From an uncultured Clostridia bacterium (GTDB lineage Bacteria > Bacillota > Clostridia > TANB77 > CAG-508), in NCBI GenBank assembly GCA_904378095.1, contig CAJFHE010000003.1:1-61931 (forward strand): DNA of 61,931 bases, read 5' to 3'. The position numbers and the translations under genes were made by a program. Of this stretch, positions 8,662 through 18,153 are shown one piece after another. Each line of letters starts with the position of its first letter. Position 1 is the stretch's first letter. The notes under the pieces were generated by a model. That model saw only the letters and a list, made by a program, of their open reading frames with translations, did no database searches and was not told where the DNA came from.

Positions 8662-9570
8662 ATGTTCGAAAAATTAAAAAAAGGCGATACAGTAGGAGTG
8701 ATTGCTCCTTCTTCAAAAATAGATGAAGATGATTTAGAAGTAATTAATAATTCAGTACTTTTAATGGAAAGCACTGGATTAAAAGTGAAATTTGGGAAAA
8801 ATGCTTTTAAGAAAACACTTGGATATAGTGCAACACCACAGGAAAAAGCAGAAGACATAAATGCGATGTTTGCAGATAAAGAAGTAAAGCTAATCTTTTG
8901 TGTGAGTGGAGGTTTTAATTCAAATTCTGTATTTGAGTATTTGGATTATGAAGTAATTAAAAATAATCCAAAGCCATTGTGCGGATTTAGTGATAGCACG
9001 TCTTTAGAAAACGTAATTTATTCAAAAACAGGTGTAATTACTTTTAATGGTCCAACATTTAAAGCACTCACATCATGGGCAACTCCATATGCATATGAGG
9101 AAGTAGTAAAACGTTTCATGAAAGGCGATATGAGTCTTGGACAGGATGATGACGAATACATAACAATAAAAGAAGGACAAGCAGAAGGAATACTTGTGGG
9201 AGGAAATTTAAGCCTAACTAATGAGATGGCCTGTGGCAATTATAGTATAGACTTTACAGATAAAATATTATTTATAGAAGAGTTTTGCTTAGAAACTCCA
9301 CCAGAGGGTGTAAGCAATTATTTATATCATATGAAGCAAAACGGAGTATTTGACAAGATAAAAGGAATTTGGGTAGGAAATTATGATGGAAGTGTAGCAT
9401 TGGAAAAAATATTGCTAGATGTTTTAGAGGGTAAATATGATTTTCCTATAATAAAATCAAATAACTTTGGACATACAGAAAAGAAAACAGTAATTCCAGT
9501 TGGTGGGAGAGCTAGAATAGACACAAGTAAAAAGGTAAAGATAGAAATAGTTGAGAATTTCATGGACTAA
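8662..9570 (+). CDS. S66 family LD-carboxypeptidase (LdcA/MccF-like)
   Basis: A 302-aa serine peptidase of family S66, which trims the terminal D-alanine of cytosolic muropeptides or, in the MccF branch, cleaves peptide-nucleotide antibiotics. The sequence begins VGVIAPSSKID, the usual first strand; GFSDSTSLENV holds the nucleophilic serine of the family's G(Y/F)SD motif, the FIEEFCLETPPE segment carries the catalytic glutamate, and NNFGHTEKKTVIPVG carries the histidine. The SD is AGGGAGA before ATG 8662. No export signal, so it is cytoplasmic. I cannot tell recycling from immunity by sequence. The 94 nt upstream show no clear promoter. Confidence 0.88.
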   Translation: MFEKLKKGDTVGVIAPSSKIDEDDLEVINNSVLLMESTGLKVKFGKNAFKKTLGYSATPQEKAEDINAMFADKEVKLIFCVSGGFNSNSVFEYLDYEVIKNNPKPLCGFSDSTSLENVIYSKTGVITFNGPTFKALTSWATPYAYEEVVKRFMKGDMSLGQDDDEYITIKEGQAEGILVGGNLSLTNEMACGNYSIDFTDKILFIEEFCLETPPEGVSNYLYHMKQNGVFDKIKGIWVGNYDGSVALEKILLDVLEGKYDFPIIKSNNFGHTEKKTVIPVGGRARIDTSKKVKIEIVENFMD

Positions 9571-9602
9571 AAATGCGTAATTGAGGATGCAGGGAGGAAG
9601 AA

Positions 9603-10169
9603 ATGTACAATAATTGGGAAGAATTAGAAGAATCAATAGAAAATTGCAAAAAATGCAAATTGTGCAAAACAAGGTTAAACATAGTATTTGGTCTAGGAAA
9701 TAAAAATGCAGATATTATGCTAATTGGTGAAGGACCAGGTGCAGACGAGGATAAGCAAGGCATTCCTTTTGTGGGAAAAGCCGGACAGCTTATGAACAAG
9801 GCTTTCGAAGGACTTGGTATTGACAGAGACAGTTTATATATTGCAAATATAGTAAAGTGTAGACCACCTGCTAATAGAGTACCAGAGGATGATGAAGCAG
9901 AGGCTTGTTTAGATTATTTGCGTAATCAAGTTATTTTAGTAAAACCAAAAATAATTGTGTTGCTAGGAAGTACAGCACTAAAAAATATTTGTGGTAAAAA
10001 TTATGGAATTACTGCTGCAAGGGGAAAGTGGATAGAGAAAAAAGGCATACTATATATGCCAACTTGGCATCCAGCAGCACTTTTGAGAGACGAAAATAAA
10101 AAGATAGAGTTTTGGAAAGATTTAAAAGAAGTAATGAGAAAATATAAGGAAATTTCAACCAATATATAA
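9603..10169 (+). CDS. type 4 uracil-DNA glycosylase (iron-sulfur)
   Basis: Removes uracil from DNA. The 188-aa protein has the family-4 layout: N-terminal cysteines (C15, C18, C21 region, ENCKKCKLCKTR) and two later cysteines (IVKCRPP and EACLDY) for the [4Fe-4S] cluster, the active-site motif GEGPGADEDKQGIPFVG and the C-terminal TWHPAALLR loop that contacts DNA. It follows the S66 gene by 32 nt with an AGGGAGGAAG SD. Together with ogg and addB it makes this region rich in DNA-repair genes. Confidence 0.93.
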   Translation: MYNNWEELEESIENCKKCKLCKTRLNIVFGLGNKNADIMLIGEGPGADEDKQGIPFVGKAGQLMNKAFEGLGIDRDSLYIANIVKCRPPANRVPEDDEAEACLDYLRNQVILVKPKIIVLLGSTALKNICGKNYGITAARGKWIEKKGILYMPTWHPAALLRDENKKIEFWKDLKEVMRKYKEISTNI

Positions 10170-10212
10170 TTTTATTCATAATATAAATGTTATAACAAGC
10201 GGTCAAGCCATG

Positions 10213-10241
10213 TTGACTTTAAAGATTATACATATTATTAT
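10213..10241 (+). promoter_or_regulatory. sigma-A promoter for the GltD-like gene
   Basis: TTGACT (10213-10218), 17-nt spacer, TATTAT (10236-10241). The predicted start lies about 25 nt before the ATG. Confidence 0.7.
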
Positions 10242-10272
10242 AATTAAAAATAAGTATGAAAGGTAAAATTAA

Positions 10273-11556
10273 ATGAACGAAAAAATACAAAAATATACAG
10301 AATATTGTTTGAATTGCCCAATGAAGCCATGCAGCCAAAAAGGCTGTCCTTTAAATAATGATATACCAGCATTTATTAAGCAAGTAAAAGAGGGCAACAT
10401 AGAAGAAGCATATAAAATTTTGTCTAAAACAACTGTGCTAGGAAGTGTGTGTGGAAGAATATGTCCACATATGAAGCAATGCGAAGGAAGCTGTGTAAGA
10501 GGTATAAAAGGAGAGCCAGTACAAATAGGCTCTATAGAAGCATTTGTTTTTGATGAGGCTTTAAAAAACGGGTGGTATAAAAACACAGAAAAAACACATA
10601 AATTAGATGGAAAAAAGGTTGCAGTGGTAGGCGGAGGACCAGCAGGTCTTACGTGCAGTGCTTTTTTAGCAAAAAGTGGAGCAGATGTAACAATTTATGA
10701 AAAATATAATAAATTAGGTGGAATTCTAGAGCATGGAATTCCAGAATTTAGACTAGACAAAGACATACTAGATAAGACAATAGAGGCAATTTTAAGCTTG
10801 TGCATCAATGTAGAATATGGTAAAGAATTAGGAAAAAATTTAGATTTACAAGAGCTTGAAAAAGAATACGATGCAATTTTTCTAGGCTTTGGAGCGAATA
10901 TTCCTTCTAAAATGAATATCCCAGGAGAAGAGTTAGAAGGTGTATATGGCGGAAATAGCTTATTAGAAAATGGAAACCATCCAGATTATAGAGGAAAAAA
11001 GGTGGCAGTAATAGGTGGCGGAAACGTAGCAATGGACTGCTCAAGGACAATAAAAAGATTAGGCGCAGATAAGGTATATGTTATCTATAGAAGAGCAGAA
11101 AAGCAAATGCCAGCAGAAGTAAAAGAAATAGCAGAAGCAAAAGAAGAAGGAGTAGAATTTTTATTCCAGAATAATATTGTAAAAATATTAGGAGACAAAA
11201 AAGTAGAAAAAATAGAATGTATTAGAACTGAGCTTGTAAAAAAAGAAGGAGAAACAAGAGAAGTGCCTGTAAACATAGAAGGTAGTAACTATGTAATGGA
11301 TATGGATTATGTGGTAATGGCAGTAGGCTCATGCCCAGAAAAAGAGCTATTAGAAAAACTAGAGCAATCAGGGATAGAGTTAAATAAATGGGGATATATA
11401 CAAGTAGACGAAAACCATAGAACATCTAATCCAAAAATCTATGCAGGAGGAGATTTGGCAGGAGATAAAGCAACAGTTGCATGGGCATCGAGAGCAGGAA
11501 GAGATGCAGCTTGCACAATTGAAGACGCGCTTAGCTCTGCACAAGTAATAAGTTAA
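10273..11556 (+). CDS. GltD-like NADPH-dependent glutamate synthase beta-subunit-like flavoprotein
   Basis: A 427-aa FAD/NADPH oxidoreductase with two N-terminal [4Fe-4S]-type cysteine clusters (CLNCPMKPCSQKGCP and CGRICPHMKQCEGSC), the FAD Rossmann motif VVGGGPAGLTCS near residue 115, a second nucleotide-binding motif VIGGGNVAMDCSR, and a C-terminal YAGGDLAG motif. This is the layout of GltD, NfnB and related electron-transfer subunits. It is about 40 residues shorter than typical homotetrameric glutamate synthase and has no adjacent large GltB or NfnA subunit, so its redox partner is unknown. Monocistronic between a promoter at 10213 and the terminator at 11561. Confidence 0.88.
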   Translation: MNEKIQKYTEYCLNCPMKPCSQKGCPLNNDIPAFIKQVKEGNIEEAYKILSKTTVLGSVCGRICPHMKQCEGSCVRGIKGEPVQIGSIEAFVFDEALKNGWYKNTEKTHKLDGKKVAVVGGGPAGLTCSAFLAKSGADVTIYEKYNKLGGILEHGIPEFRLDKDILDKTIEAILSLCINVEYGKELGKNLDLQELEKEYDAIFLGFGANIPSKMNIPGEELEGVYGGNSLLENGNHPDYRGKKVAVIGGGNVAMDCSRTIKRLGADKVYVIYRRAEKQMPAEVKEIAEAKEEGVEFLFQNNIVKILGDKKVEKIECIRTELVKKEGETREVPVNIEGSNYVMDMDYVVMAVGSCPEKELLEKLEQSGIELNKWGYIQVDENHRTSNPKIYAGGDLAGDKATVAWASRAGRDAACTIEDALSSAQVIS

Positions 11557-11560
11557 TAAA

Positions 11561-11597
11561 AATGAGAAATTGGAGTGCATCCAATTTCTCATTTTTT
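11561..11597. terminator. bidirectional intrinsic terminator between convergent genes
   Basis: AATGAGAAATTGGA (11561-11574) pairs perfectly with the segment at 11580-11593 around loop GTGCA, with T following on the plus strand and A preceding. It overlaps the last codons of the minus-strand gene. Confidence 0.88.
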
Positions 11598-12665
11598 CAA
11601 TTCAACTGTTGCAGATAAAATAGAGCGTATTTTTCTAAAAAATCTTGCTATTTTAGAATGGCTAACAACAGCTAAATCTGTATTATTCATTATATTTTCA
11701 TATTTATTATCTAAATCCATCATCTTATTAATGTAAAATTCATTAAAATTAGAATAGTTATCGGAAATGCCCATATAGTTTTTGTAATTGTATAATTTTA
11801 ATCTATATTCATCTATATCAGCAGTAGTAGAAATTTTTGAAAATTGCATATTAAAATAAGATGAGTATATTAAGTTTTGTGTTTCAAAGAAAAGATTTTT
11901 GATTTTATCTTTACACTTTTCAATTTTCTTAGCAACTTTTTGAGCTTTCATTCCTTCGCAATTATCACTCATTAGCTTGTTATTTAGCTTTATTGCTTTC
12001 TCTTCGGTTTCCATTATTTTATCCAAGTTACTCTGGATTTTTAAGAAATTGTCTAAGCCGCATAGATTAGAAAATGTTTCTTTAAATTTATCAGAGCCAT
12101 AGAAAGTACTATCATAAAGACTTTCTTCACCAGCAACATATGCCATTTGTTTTACTAAATTACATAAAACAGGATAATATGATGGGCTAGTTGTTGGAAG
12201 TGATATACCGTAATATTTTACAATTTCTTCTTCAGAGTTATTAGCTTTAGATGCCATAAGCTGCACAGCACCTTCATTTAATCCCATACCACAAGCTTTA
12301 ATATCATCAAAATCGCATAGACCTAATCTAAGTAAGCGTCCTTTTTTGTCTTTTATCTCTTGCAAATAATGTATAAATTCGTGTACAGCGAAAATTTCCA
12401 TTTCGTCAAGCTTTAAGCCTTGTTTAAAATACATAGAAGAGTTTTTGTAAAAGTATGTAGCTTCAGCAAATCCTTCTGGAATATCTGCAATATACATTGG
12501 TATTCTAGACAATGCTATAAATAAATTCTGAAAAATAAAGTGTTGATTTGGAAAAGCTTTGCATAATTTTTCTGCAACATCTCTTGCTATTGTATTAACG
12601 TTTAATGTATCTAATGGAGCAACAACTGTTATTCCATCTTTTCTTAAATCTGATTCAATACTCAT
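11589..12665 (-). CDS. hypothetical protein with HExxH-type metallopeptidase motif
   Basis: I do not recognise this 358-aa protein by name. It contains HEFIH at residues 95-99 and, 32 residues later, GLNEGAVQ with a conserved-looking NE pair (130-131); an HExxH helix followed by a downstream glutamate helix is the zinc-binding arrangement of gluzincin peptidases. There is no signal peptide or membrane segment, so it would act in the cytoplasm. The C-terminal half (about 210-340) is helical, charged and rich in N, K and Y, with coiled-coil character. SD AAGGAG precedes the ATG. It is a single gene on the minus strand between two terminators. A peptidase role is an inference from motif spacing only. 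Confidence 0.75.
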   Translation of the reverse strand: MSIESDLRKDGITVVAPLDTLNVNTIARDVAEKLCKAFPNQHFIFQNLFIALSRIPMYIADIPEGFAEATYFYKNSSMYFKQGLKLDEMEIFAVHEFIHYLQEIKDKKGRLLRLGLCDFDDIKACGMGLNEGAVQLMASKANNSEEEIVKYYGISLPTTSPSYYPVLCNLVKQMAYVAGEESLYDSTFYGSDKFKETFSNLCGLDNFLKIQSNLDKIMETEEKAIKLNNKLMSDNCEGMKAQKVAKKIEKCKDKIKNLFFETQNLIYSSYFNMQFSKISTTADIDEYRLKLYNYKNYMGISDNYSNFNEFYINKMMDLDNKYENIMNNTDLAVVSHSKIARFFRKIRSILSATVELKK

Positions 12666-12700
12666 AACACGTATTTCTCCTTAGTAATTCATATATCAAC

Positions 12701-12706
12701 ATTATA
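12701..12706 (-). promoter_or_regulatory. -10 box for the HExxH protein gene
   Basis: TATAAT on the minus strand about 35 nt before the start codon; the -35 position is only T-rich, so the promoter is supported by one hexamer. Confidence 0.4.
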
Positions 12707-12717
12707 CTACAAAAAAC

Positions 12718-12750
12718 AAAAAAGTAATATTACAAGAATATTACTTTTTT
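12718..12750. terminator. intrinsic terminator after leuS
   Basis: A perfect 14-nt inverted repeat (12718-12731 and 12737-12750), AAAGTAATATT core, 5-nt loop, with A on one side and T on the other. It terminates leuS on the minus strand. Confidence 0.8.
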
Positions 12751-12779
12751 GTTACAGAATTGTTACAAACTATGTCTTC

Positions 12780-15197
12780 CTATTTTACAACAATGTTGTA
12801 AATTTTATTCTTTACATAGATTTCTTTTACGACATTTTTTCCTTCAAGTTGAGCTTGTATATTAGCGTTTTCGTGTACAGAATTTTTTACGTCCTCTTCA
12901 GCAGCGTCTACTGTGATTTGTATAGTTGCTCTAACTTTACCGTTTATTTGAACAGGAATTTCTATAGTATCTTCAACTAGCTTAGATTCATCATATGTAG
13001 GCCAAGCTTCATATGTGATTGTATCATTATGTCCAAGTCTATTCCAAATTTCTTCTGCAATGTGTGGTGCTACCGGGCTAAGTAGTTTTATAAATCCTTC
13101 TGCATATTCCTGTGGTATTACGTCTTCCTTAGATGCAGTGTTTACAAATATCATCATTTGAGATATTGCTGTGTTAAAATACATATTCTCATAGTCGGAT
13201 GTGACTTTCTTTACAGTGTAGTTATATACTTTGTCAAGTGCTTTGCTATGAGCTTGTCCATCTGCATGTTCGTTTGCTTGTACTTTACCAGATTCAACTA
13301 ACAATCTCCAAACTCTATCCAAGAATTTTTTAGAGCCGTCTATTCCGTTTGGGTCCCATGGCTTTGCTGCATCTATTGGTCCCATAAACATTTCATAGAC
13401 TCTTAGTGCATCTGCTCCATATTCTTTTACCATATCATCTGGGTTAATTACATTTCCTTTAGATTTGCTCATTTTTTCTCCGTTGGAGCCAAGTATCATA
13501 CCTTGATGACGTAGTTTCGCAAATGGCTCTTTTGTTGGAGCAATTCCTTTGTTATATAAATAATTATTCCAAAATCTTGAATATAGTAAATGTCCAACAG
13601 CATGCTCTGGTCCACCAACATATAAATCAACTGGCATCCAATGTTTTAAAAGCTCTGGATCTGCAATTTCATTTTCATTATGTGGGTCAATGTATCTTAA
13701 GAAATACCAGCTTGAGCCAGCAGAGCCTGGCATTGTGCTTGTCTCACGTCTAGCAGGTTTTCCTTCAAATGTAGTATTTACCCAATCGGTTGCTTTGTCA
13801 AGTGGAGAAGCCCCTGTCTTAGATGGTGCATAATCTTCAAGCTCTGGTAATACCAAAGGTAAGTCCTCATCAGCTAAAACGTGGATTTCGTCTCCTTCTG
13901 TAAACACTATTGGAATTGGCTCACCCCAATAACGTTGCCTTGCAAATATCCATTCACGTAATTTGTAATTTACTTTCTTATCTCCAATTCCTTTTTCTTC
14001 AAGCCAAGCAATCATCTTATCAATTGCTTCTTGCTTTCCAAGACCATTTAAGAAATCAGAATTAATATGAACACCGTCTCCTGTAAATGCTTCTTTAGAG
14101 ATGTCTCCGCCTTCTAGTACAGGTATAATCTCAATTCCAAATTTCTTTGCAAACTCATAATCTCTTTCATCATGTGCAGGAACTGCCATAATTGCACCAG
14201 TTCCATATGTTGCTAGCACATAGTCAGAAATCCAAATTGGAATTTCCTTGGCATTTACTGGATTTATAGCATATGCTCCTGTAAAGCATCCTGTTTTTTC
14301 TTTATTTAATTCAGTTCTCTCCAAGTCAGATTTTGCAGCTGCCTTAGCTTTATATTCTTTTATTGCTTCTTTTTGCTTTAGGTTTGTAATTTCATCTACT
14401 AATTCATGCTCAGGTGAAAGTACACAGTATGTTGCTCCAAATAAAGTATCTGCTCTAGTTGTAAATACAGTAAATTCTTTATCGGTACCAACTACTTTAA
14501 ATTTAACTTCAGCACCAACTGATTTACCAATCCAATTACGTTGAATTTCTTTAGTAGATTCTGGCCAGTCAAGCTCATCTAAGCCATCAAGCAATATTTC
14601 TGCATATTTAGGAATATCCATTACCCATTGCTTCATGTTTTTACGAACAACAGGGAATCCGCCTCTTTCACTTTTTCCATTTATAACTTCATCATTTGAA
14701 AGAACGCAACCTAAGCCTTCGCACCAGTTTACAGGCATTTCAACAAGTTTTGCTAAGCCATCATTGTATAATTGCTTAAAAATCCATTGTGTCCATTTGT
14801 AATAACTAGGCTCGCATGTAGAAATTTCTCTGCTCCAGTCAAAAGAAAAACCAAGCATTTTAAGCTGCTTCTTAAAAGTAGCAATATTTTTCTTAGTAAA
14901 TCCTGCAGGGTGATTACCTGTTTTTATTGCATATTGCTCAGCAGGAAGACCAAATGCATCCCATCCCATTGGATGAAGCACGTTATATCCTTGCATTCTT
15001 CTCATTCTAGACATAATGTCTGTTGCTGTGTATCCTTCTGGGTGTCCAACATGAAGACCTTGTCCAGATGGATAAGGAAACATGTCTAATGCATAATATT
15101 TTGGCTTAGAAAAGTCCCATACATCAGTTTTAAATGTCTCATTTTTATCCCAATATTCTTGCCATTTTTTTTCTATTTCGTTAAAGTTGTATGACAT
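12780..15197 (-). CDS. leuS: leucyl-tRNA synthetase
   Basis: Charges tRNA-Leu. The 805-aa length is that of bacterial LeuRS. The class I signatures are present: HVGH within [16 protein letters not shown] near residue 40, and KMSKS within [12 protein letters not shown] near residue 570. The large CP1 editing domain between them contains the threonine-rich [13 protein letters not shown] and the aspartate-bearing [13 protein letters not shown] motifs needed to remove mischarged amino acids. Start ATG has the weak SD AAGGA. Unlike many Firmicute leuS genes, the roughly 100-nt leader shows no T-box structure that I could find. Monocistronic. Confidence 0.98.
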   Translation of the reverse strand: MSYNFNEIEKKWQEYWDKNETFKTDVWDFSKPKYYALDMFPYPSGQGLHVGHPEGYTATDIMSRMRRMQGYNVLHPMGWDAFGLPAEQYAIKTGNHPAGFTKKNIATFKKQLKMLGFSFDWSREISTCEPSYYKWTQWIFKQLYNDGLAKLVEMPVNWCEGLGCVLSNDEVINGKSERGGFPVVRKNMKQWVMDIPKYAEILLDGLDELDWPESTKEIQRNWIGKSVGAEVKFKVVGTDKEFTVFTTRADTLFGATYCVLSPEHELVDEITNLKQKEAIKEYKAKAAAKSDLERTELNKEKTGCFTGAYAINPVNAKEIPIWISDYVLATYGTGAIMAVPAHDERDYEFAKKFGIEIIPVLEGGDISKEAFTGDGVHINSDFLNGLGKQEAIDKMIAWLEEKGIGDKKVNYKLREWIFARQRYWGEPIPIVFTEGDEIHVLADEDLPLVLPELEDYAPSKTGASPLDKATDWVNTTFEGKPARRETSTMPGSAGSSWYFLRYIDPHNENEIADPELLKHWMPVDLYVGGPEHAVGHLLYSRFWNNYLYNKGIAPTKEPFAKLRHQGMILGSNGEKMSKSKGNVINPDDMVKEYGADALRVYEMFMGPIDAAKPWDPNGIDGSKKFLDRVWRLLVESGKVQANEHADGQAHSKALDKVYNYTVKKVTSDYENMYFNTAISQMMIFVNTASKEDVIPQEYAEGFIKLLSPVAPHIAEEIWNRLGHNDTITYEAWPTYDESKLVEDTIEIPVQINGKVRATIQITVDAAEEDVKNSVHENANIQAQLEGKNVVKEIYVKNKIYNIVVK

Positions 15198-15260
15198 ATT
15201 ATCAGTCCTTGTGTAATATATTTAGGTTTTCGCGGTTTACCTATAACCAACAATGATATA

Positions 15261-15289
15261 ACTATATCACAAAATGGGGAAAATTTCCA
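15261..15289 (-). promoter_or_regulatory. probable leuS promoter
   Basis: On the minus strand, TGGAAA, 17-nt spacer and TATAGT preceded by TGA (extended -10). The -10 lies in a near-palindrome TGATATAGTTATATCA. Confidence 0.5.
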
Positions 15290-15318
15290 TAGATTTAGAG
15301 AGTTTTTTTGAATTATAA

Positions 15319-15347
15319 TTGATAATTATCGAAAATTTTGATAAAAT
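15319..15347 (+). promoter_or_regulatory. sigma-A promoter for guaD
   Basis: TTGATA (15319-15324), 17-nt spacer, TAAAAT (15342-15347), ending 29 nt before the ATG. Confidence 0.65.
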
Positions 15348-15376
15348 AATCAAAAAACAGGAGGAAAGAAACCAAC

Positions 15377-15838
15377 ATGAACAAATACATGAAAATTGCA
15401 AAAGAATGTGCAGAGAAAGGTTCAAGCCATAACGAAGGTGGACCATTTGGCGCAGTTATAGTAGATGCTAAAGGGAATATTATAGCAGAGGCAAACAATA
15501 TGGTTTTGAAAAATAATGACCCAACTGCACATGCAGAGGTTACAGCTATAAGAAAGGCCTGTGAAAAATTAGGCACATATGATTTATCAGACTGCACTAT
15601 TTATACATCATGTGAGCCATGCCCAATGTGCTTATCTGCAATAATTTGGGCAAACATAAAGAATGTGTACTATGCATGTACACGAAATGATGCGAATGAA
15701 ATAGGCTTTAGGGATAATGCAATTTATGAATTTTTAGAAGGAAAAAACAAGAGTTTATTAAATATTGAAGAAATAGACAGAGAAGAATGTCTAAAAGTTT
15801 TTGAAGAGTATAAAAACAATAATAAGACGATTTATTAA
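15377..15838 (+). CDS. guaD: guanine deaminase (cytidine deaminase fold)
   Basis: Converts guanine to xanthine in purine salvage or nitrogen use. The 153-aa protein shows the zinc-deaminase motifs TAHAEVTAIRKAC (His ligand and catalytic Glu) and TSCEPCPMCLSAI (two Cys ligands). The residues after PCPMC, the ARNDANEIGFRD-like stretch and the length match Bacillus subtilis GuaD better than tRNA adenosine deaminase TadA, whose motifs are otherwise similar; TadA remains the main alternative. SD CAGGAGGAAA precedes the ATG. It stands alone under its own promoter, divergent from leuS. Confidence 0.85.
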   Translation: MNKYMKIAKECAEKGSSHNEGGPFGAVIVDAKGNIIAEANNMVLKNNDPTAHAEVTAIRKACEKLGTYDLSDCTIYTSCEPCPMCLSAIIWANIKNVYYACTRNDANEIGFRDNAIYEFLEGKNKSLLNIEEIDREECLKVFEEYKNNNKTIY

Positions 15839-15911
15839 GAATGTAAGAATATATGAAAAAAGCAAAAAATATATTGACATTAAACGTCATGTTTGACAAA
15901 ATCATAAATGA

Positions 15912-16634
15912 AAATTACATGTTAATATAGAGGTAAAAGAAGACAATAATTATTTTACAGTTGAGAATGAATGTTTATATAATAAAGATAAGACGACATT
16001 AATAATGTGCTTTACAAAAGGCTCAGAAGTAGATTTAGCAGAAACCATAATAATGATAAATGCATCTGCATTTAAACAAGCACCTAATATTGTGAATGTA
16101 TACTTTCCAAATTCGGTTACAAGTATAGCAAGTAGTGTATTTCAGACAACTAATAATAAATTGGAAACTATAAAAATTGGTCCAAATGTAACAAGCATAC
16201 ATCCAAACTTTAAATTTCACAATTATTATGGAACTGTAATTATAGATGATAATAATCATAATTATTTTATTGACAATAATGAATTATATAACAAGGACAA
16301 GACTGAATTAATAACAGTTTTATATGAAATTCATGGTCAATACATAGTAAGAGATAGCGTAACAAAAATATGTTTTTATGCATTTCATTCACAAAATAAT
16401 ATGTCTGGAATTGTGTTACCAGATAATCTAAAAGAAATAGAAACAATGGCATTTGTTTTTTGCGATAATGTAACATCAATATATATACCAAATAGTGTTG
16501 AAACAATAGCTTATAATGCATTTGCCAGCATGAATAACCTACAACAAATCCAAATCGACAAAGAGCCAGGAAGTATAACAGGCTCGTCATGGGGAGCAAT
16601 AAGGGGAGATAGAATAGTTGAATGGCTTAGATAA
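15912..16634 (+). pseudogene. 5'-truncated BspA-like leucine-rich-repeat gene
   Basis: LRR_5 homology runs in one frame from about 15912, directly after an in-frame TGA at 15909, to the stop at 16632-16634. There is no start codon with an SD at the 5' edge; the first in-frame ATG (16005) has none and falls inside a repeat unit, so this looks like a gene that lost its signal peptide and N-terminal repeats. The repeats read VYFPNSVTSIASSVF, IVLPDNLKEIETMAF, IYIPNSVETIAYNAF, and the end carries KEPGSITGSSWGAIRGD as in the gene at 1-408. If it is expressed at all, it would give a ~209-aa cytoplasmic fragment. Confidence 0.7.
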
Positions 16635-16657
16635 ATGAAACAATAAACAAGCGCCAG

Positions 16658-16725
16658 CAAAGTTACTTAAAAATGCACAGCGAAACCACCTGAATCTGCA
16701 CAACAAAGTTGCTTAAATTTGCACA
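16658..16725 (+). repeat. two 22-nt direct repeats upstream of the DUF4143 gene
   Basis: Copies at 16658-16679 and 16704-16725 share CAAAGTTRCTTAAAWWTGCACA with 19 of 22 identical bases; TCTGCACA lies between them. A segment at 18055-18071, spanning the stop codon of the DUF4143 gene, matches the second copy in inverted orientation at 15 of 17 positions. Confidence 0.65.
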
Positions 16726-16731
16726 ATGATA

Positions 16732-16760
16732 TTGCAATAAAATAAATTATATGATAATAT
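16732..16760 (+). promoter_or_regulatory. promoter candidate for the DUF4143 gene
   Basis: TTGCAA (16732-16737), 17-nt spacer, TAATAT (16755-16760). The start of transcription would fall close to the SD GAGGTGA at 16767. Confidence 0.45.
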
Positions 16761-16780
16761 TTAACTGAGGTGAAAATCAT

Positions 16781-18061
16781 ATGAAATTAACTCCAAAGAA
16801 CTATAGACCTAGGATAATAGACGAAGAACTAGAGAAAAATTTAAAAATTTTTGGCGCAATTAGTATAGAAGGTCCAAAATGGTGTGGAAAAACATGGACA
16901 GCTTTAAATCATTCAAATAGTGTTGCTTTTTTGAACAATACAGCAGATAATTTTAGAGAAAAACACTTAGCAGAAATGGATGTAAATTTAATTTTAGATA
17001 AAGAAAAACCAGAACTAATTGACGAATGGCAAGAAGTGCCTGCAATATGGGATGCTGTGAGATTCAAATGTGACCAAGACAAAGAAAAGGGGAAATACAT
17101 TTTAACTGGTTCTGCTACACCTGTAAGTGATAAGATTCATCATTCTGGAGCTGGAAGAATTTGTAAAATGAAGATGTATACGATGTCTTTATTCGAATCA
17201 GGAGATTCAACAGGTGACGTTTCTCTGCAAAAACTTTTTAAAAATAATGTAGAAAATAAATTAGTAAACAAAGTTGAACTAAAAAGATTAGCAGATTTAA
17301 TTGTTAGAGGAGGTTGGCCAGAATCTATAGAGATGAGTGCAGAAGAAGCCACAAAGATAACAAGAAGTTATTTAGAAGCTGTTTTAGAAAAAGACATTGT
17401 GGAAATTGATGGAATTAAAAGAGATAAAAATAAAATGGAAATGTTATTAAGGTCGCTTGCTAGAAATGAAAGTACAGTATCTGGAAACAATGTACTTATC
17501 AAGGATATTGATAATAATGTTACAGAAGAAGAACTGAATGTGAGCAGAAATACAGTTACAGATTATTTAGATGTACTATATAGATTACATCTAATTGAAA
17601 ATCAAAAATCTTTTATGTATAAAATACGCTCAAGATCAAATGTTGGCAAAAATCCTAAAAGACATTTTACGGACCCATCCTTAGGATGTGCAGCACTTAA
17701 TATAACATCAGAAAAACTTATGAATGACTTGGAAACGTTTGGTTTATATTTTGAAGCATTGTGCGAAAGAGATTTAAGAATATATGCAGAAAGTATAGGT
17801 GCTAAATTATATCATTACAGAGATAATAATACAGGTTTGGAGATAGATAGTATAATAGAAATCTCAGATGGCGAATATGGAGCTATAGAAATAAAATTAG
17901 GAGCAAATAAAGAAGAGGAAGCAGCAGCAAGTTTAAAGAAATTCTATGATTTAGCCGAAATTAAACCTAAGTTCATGTGTATAATTTGTGGCTTATATAA
18001 TGCAGTAGTAAGAAGACCAGATGGAATTTACGTACTTCCAATAACGGCATTAAAAAATTAA
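16781..18061 (+). CDS. ATP-binding protein, AAA_14/DUF4143 family
   Basis: A 426-aa P-loop ATPase. Walker A is GPKWCGKTWT (about residues 32-41), Walker B is the LIDEWQ segment, and a sensor-like LTGSATPV follows, all in the AAA_14 domain. A winged-helix-like middle part (VSRNTVTDYLDVLYRLHLIE) and the DUF4143 domain complete it; the C terminus EIDSIIE...YGAIEIKLG resembles a PD-(D/E)xK nuclease core. The family is abundant and highly variable between strains, with no settled function. Imperfect inverted repeats lie at both ends of the gene, hinting at a mobile cassette. Confidence 0.87.
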   Translation: MKLTPKNYRPRIIDEELEKNLKIFGAISIEGPKWCGKTWTALNHSNSVAFLNNTADNFREKHLAEMDVNLILDKEKPELIDEWQEVPAIWDAVRFKCDQDKEKGKYILTGSATPVSDKIHHSGAGRICKMKMYTMSLFESGDSTGDVSLQKLFKNNVENKLVNKVELKRLADLIVRGGWPESIEMSAEEATKITRSYLEAVLEKDIVEIDGIKRDKNKMEMLLRSLARNESTVSGNNVLIKDIDNNVTEEELNVSRNTVTDYLDVLYRLHLIENQKSFMYKIRSRSNVGKNPKRHFTDPSLGCAALNITSEKLMNDLETFGLYFEALCERDLRIYAESIGAKLYHYRDNNTGLEIDSIIEISDGEYGAIEIKLGANKEEEAAASLKKFYDLAEIKPKFMCIICGLYNAVVRRPDGIYVLPITALKN

Positions 18062-18071
18062 AGCAACTGTG
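18055..18071 (-). repeat. imperfect inverted copy of the upstream repeat
   Basis: AAATTAAAGCAACTGTG is, in reverse complement, 15/17 identical to CAAAGTTGCTTAAATTT at 16704-16720. TGTGAACAAA then occurs twice within the next 40 nt (from 18068 and near 18090). Confidence 0.5.
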
Positions 18072-18153
18072 AACAAAGAAGGAATATCGATTGTGAACAA
18101 ATAGCTGCAAGGCATAGAGAAATATATCTTATGTCTACTTCTACATTAAACAC

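Noticed and set aside
15198-15300. Possible T-box riboswitch upstream of leuS
   Set aside because: The leader is only about 60-100 nt and I found neither the T-box consensus nor an antiterminator/terminator pair; only a small hairpin (TAGGT..ACCTA) is seen.
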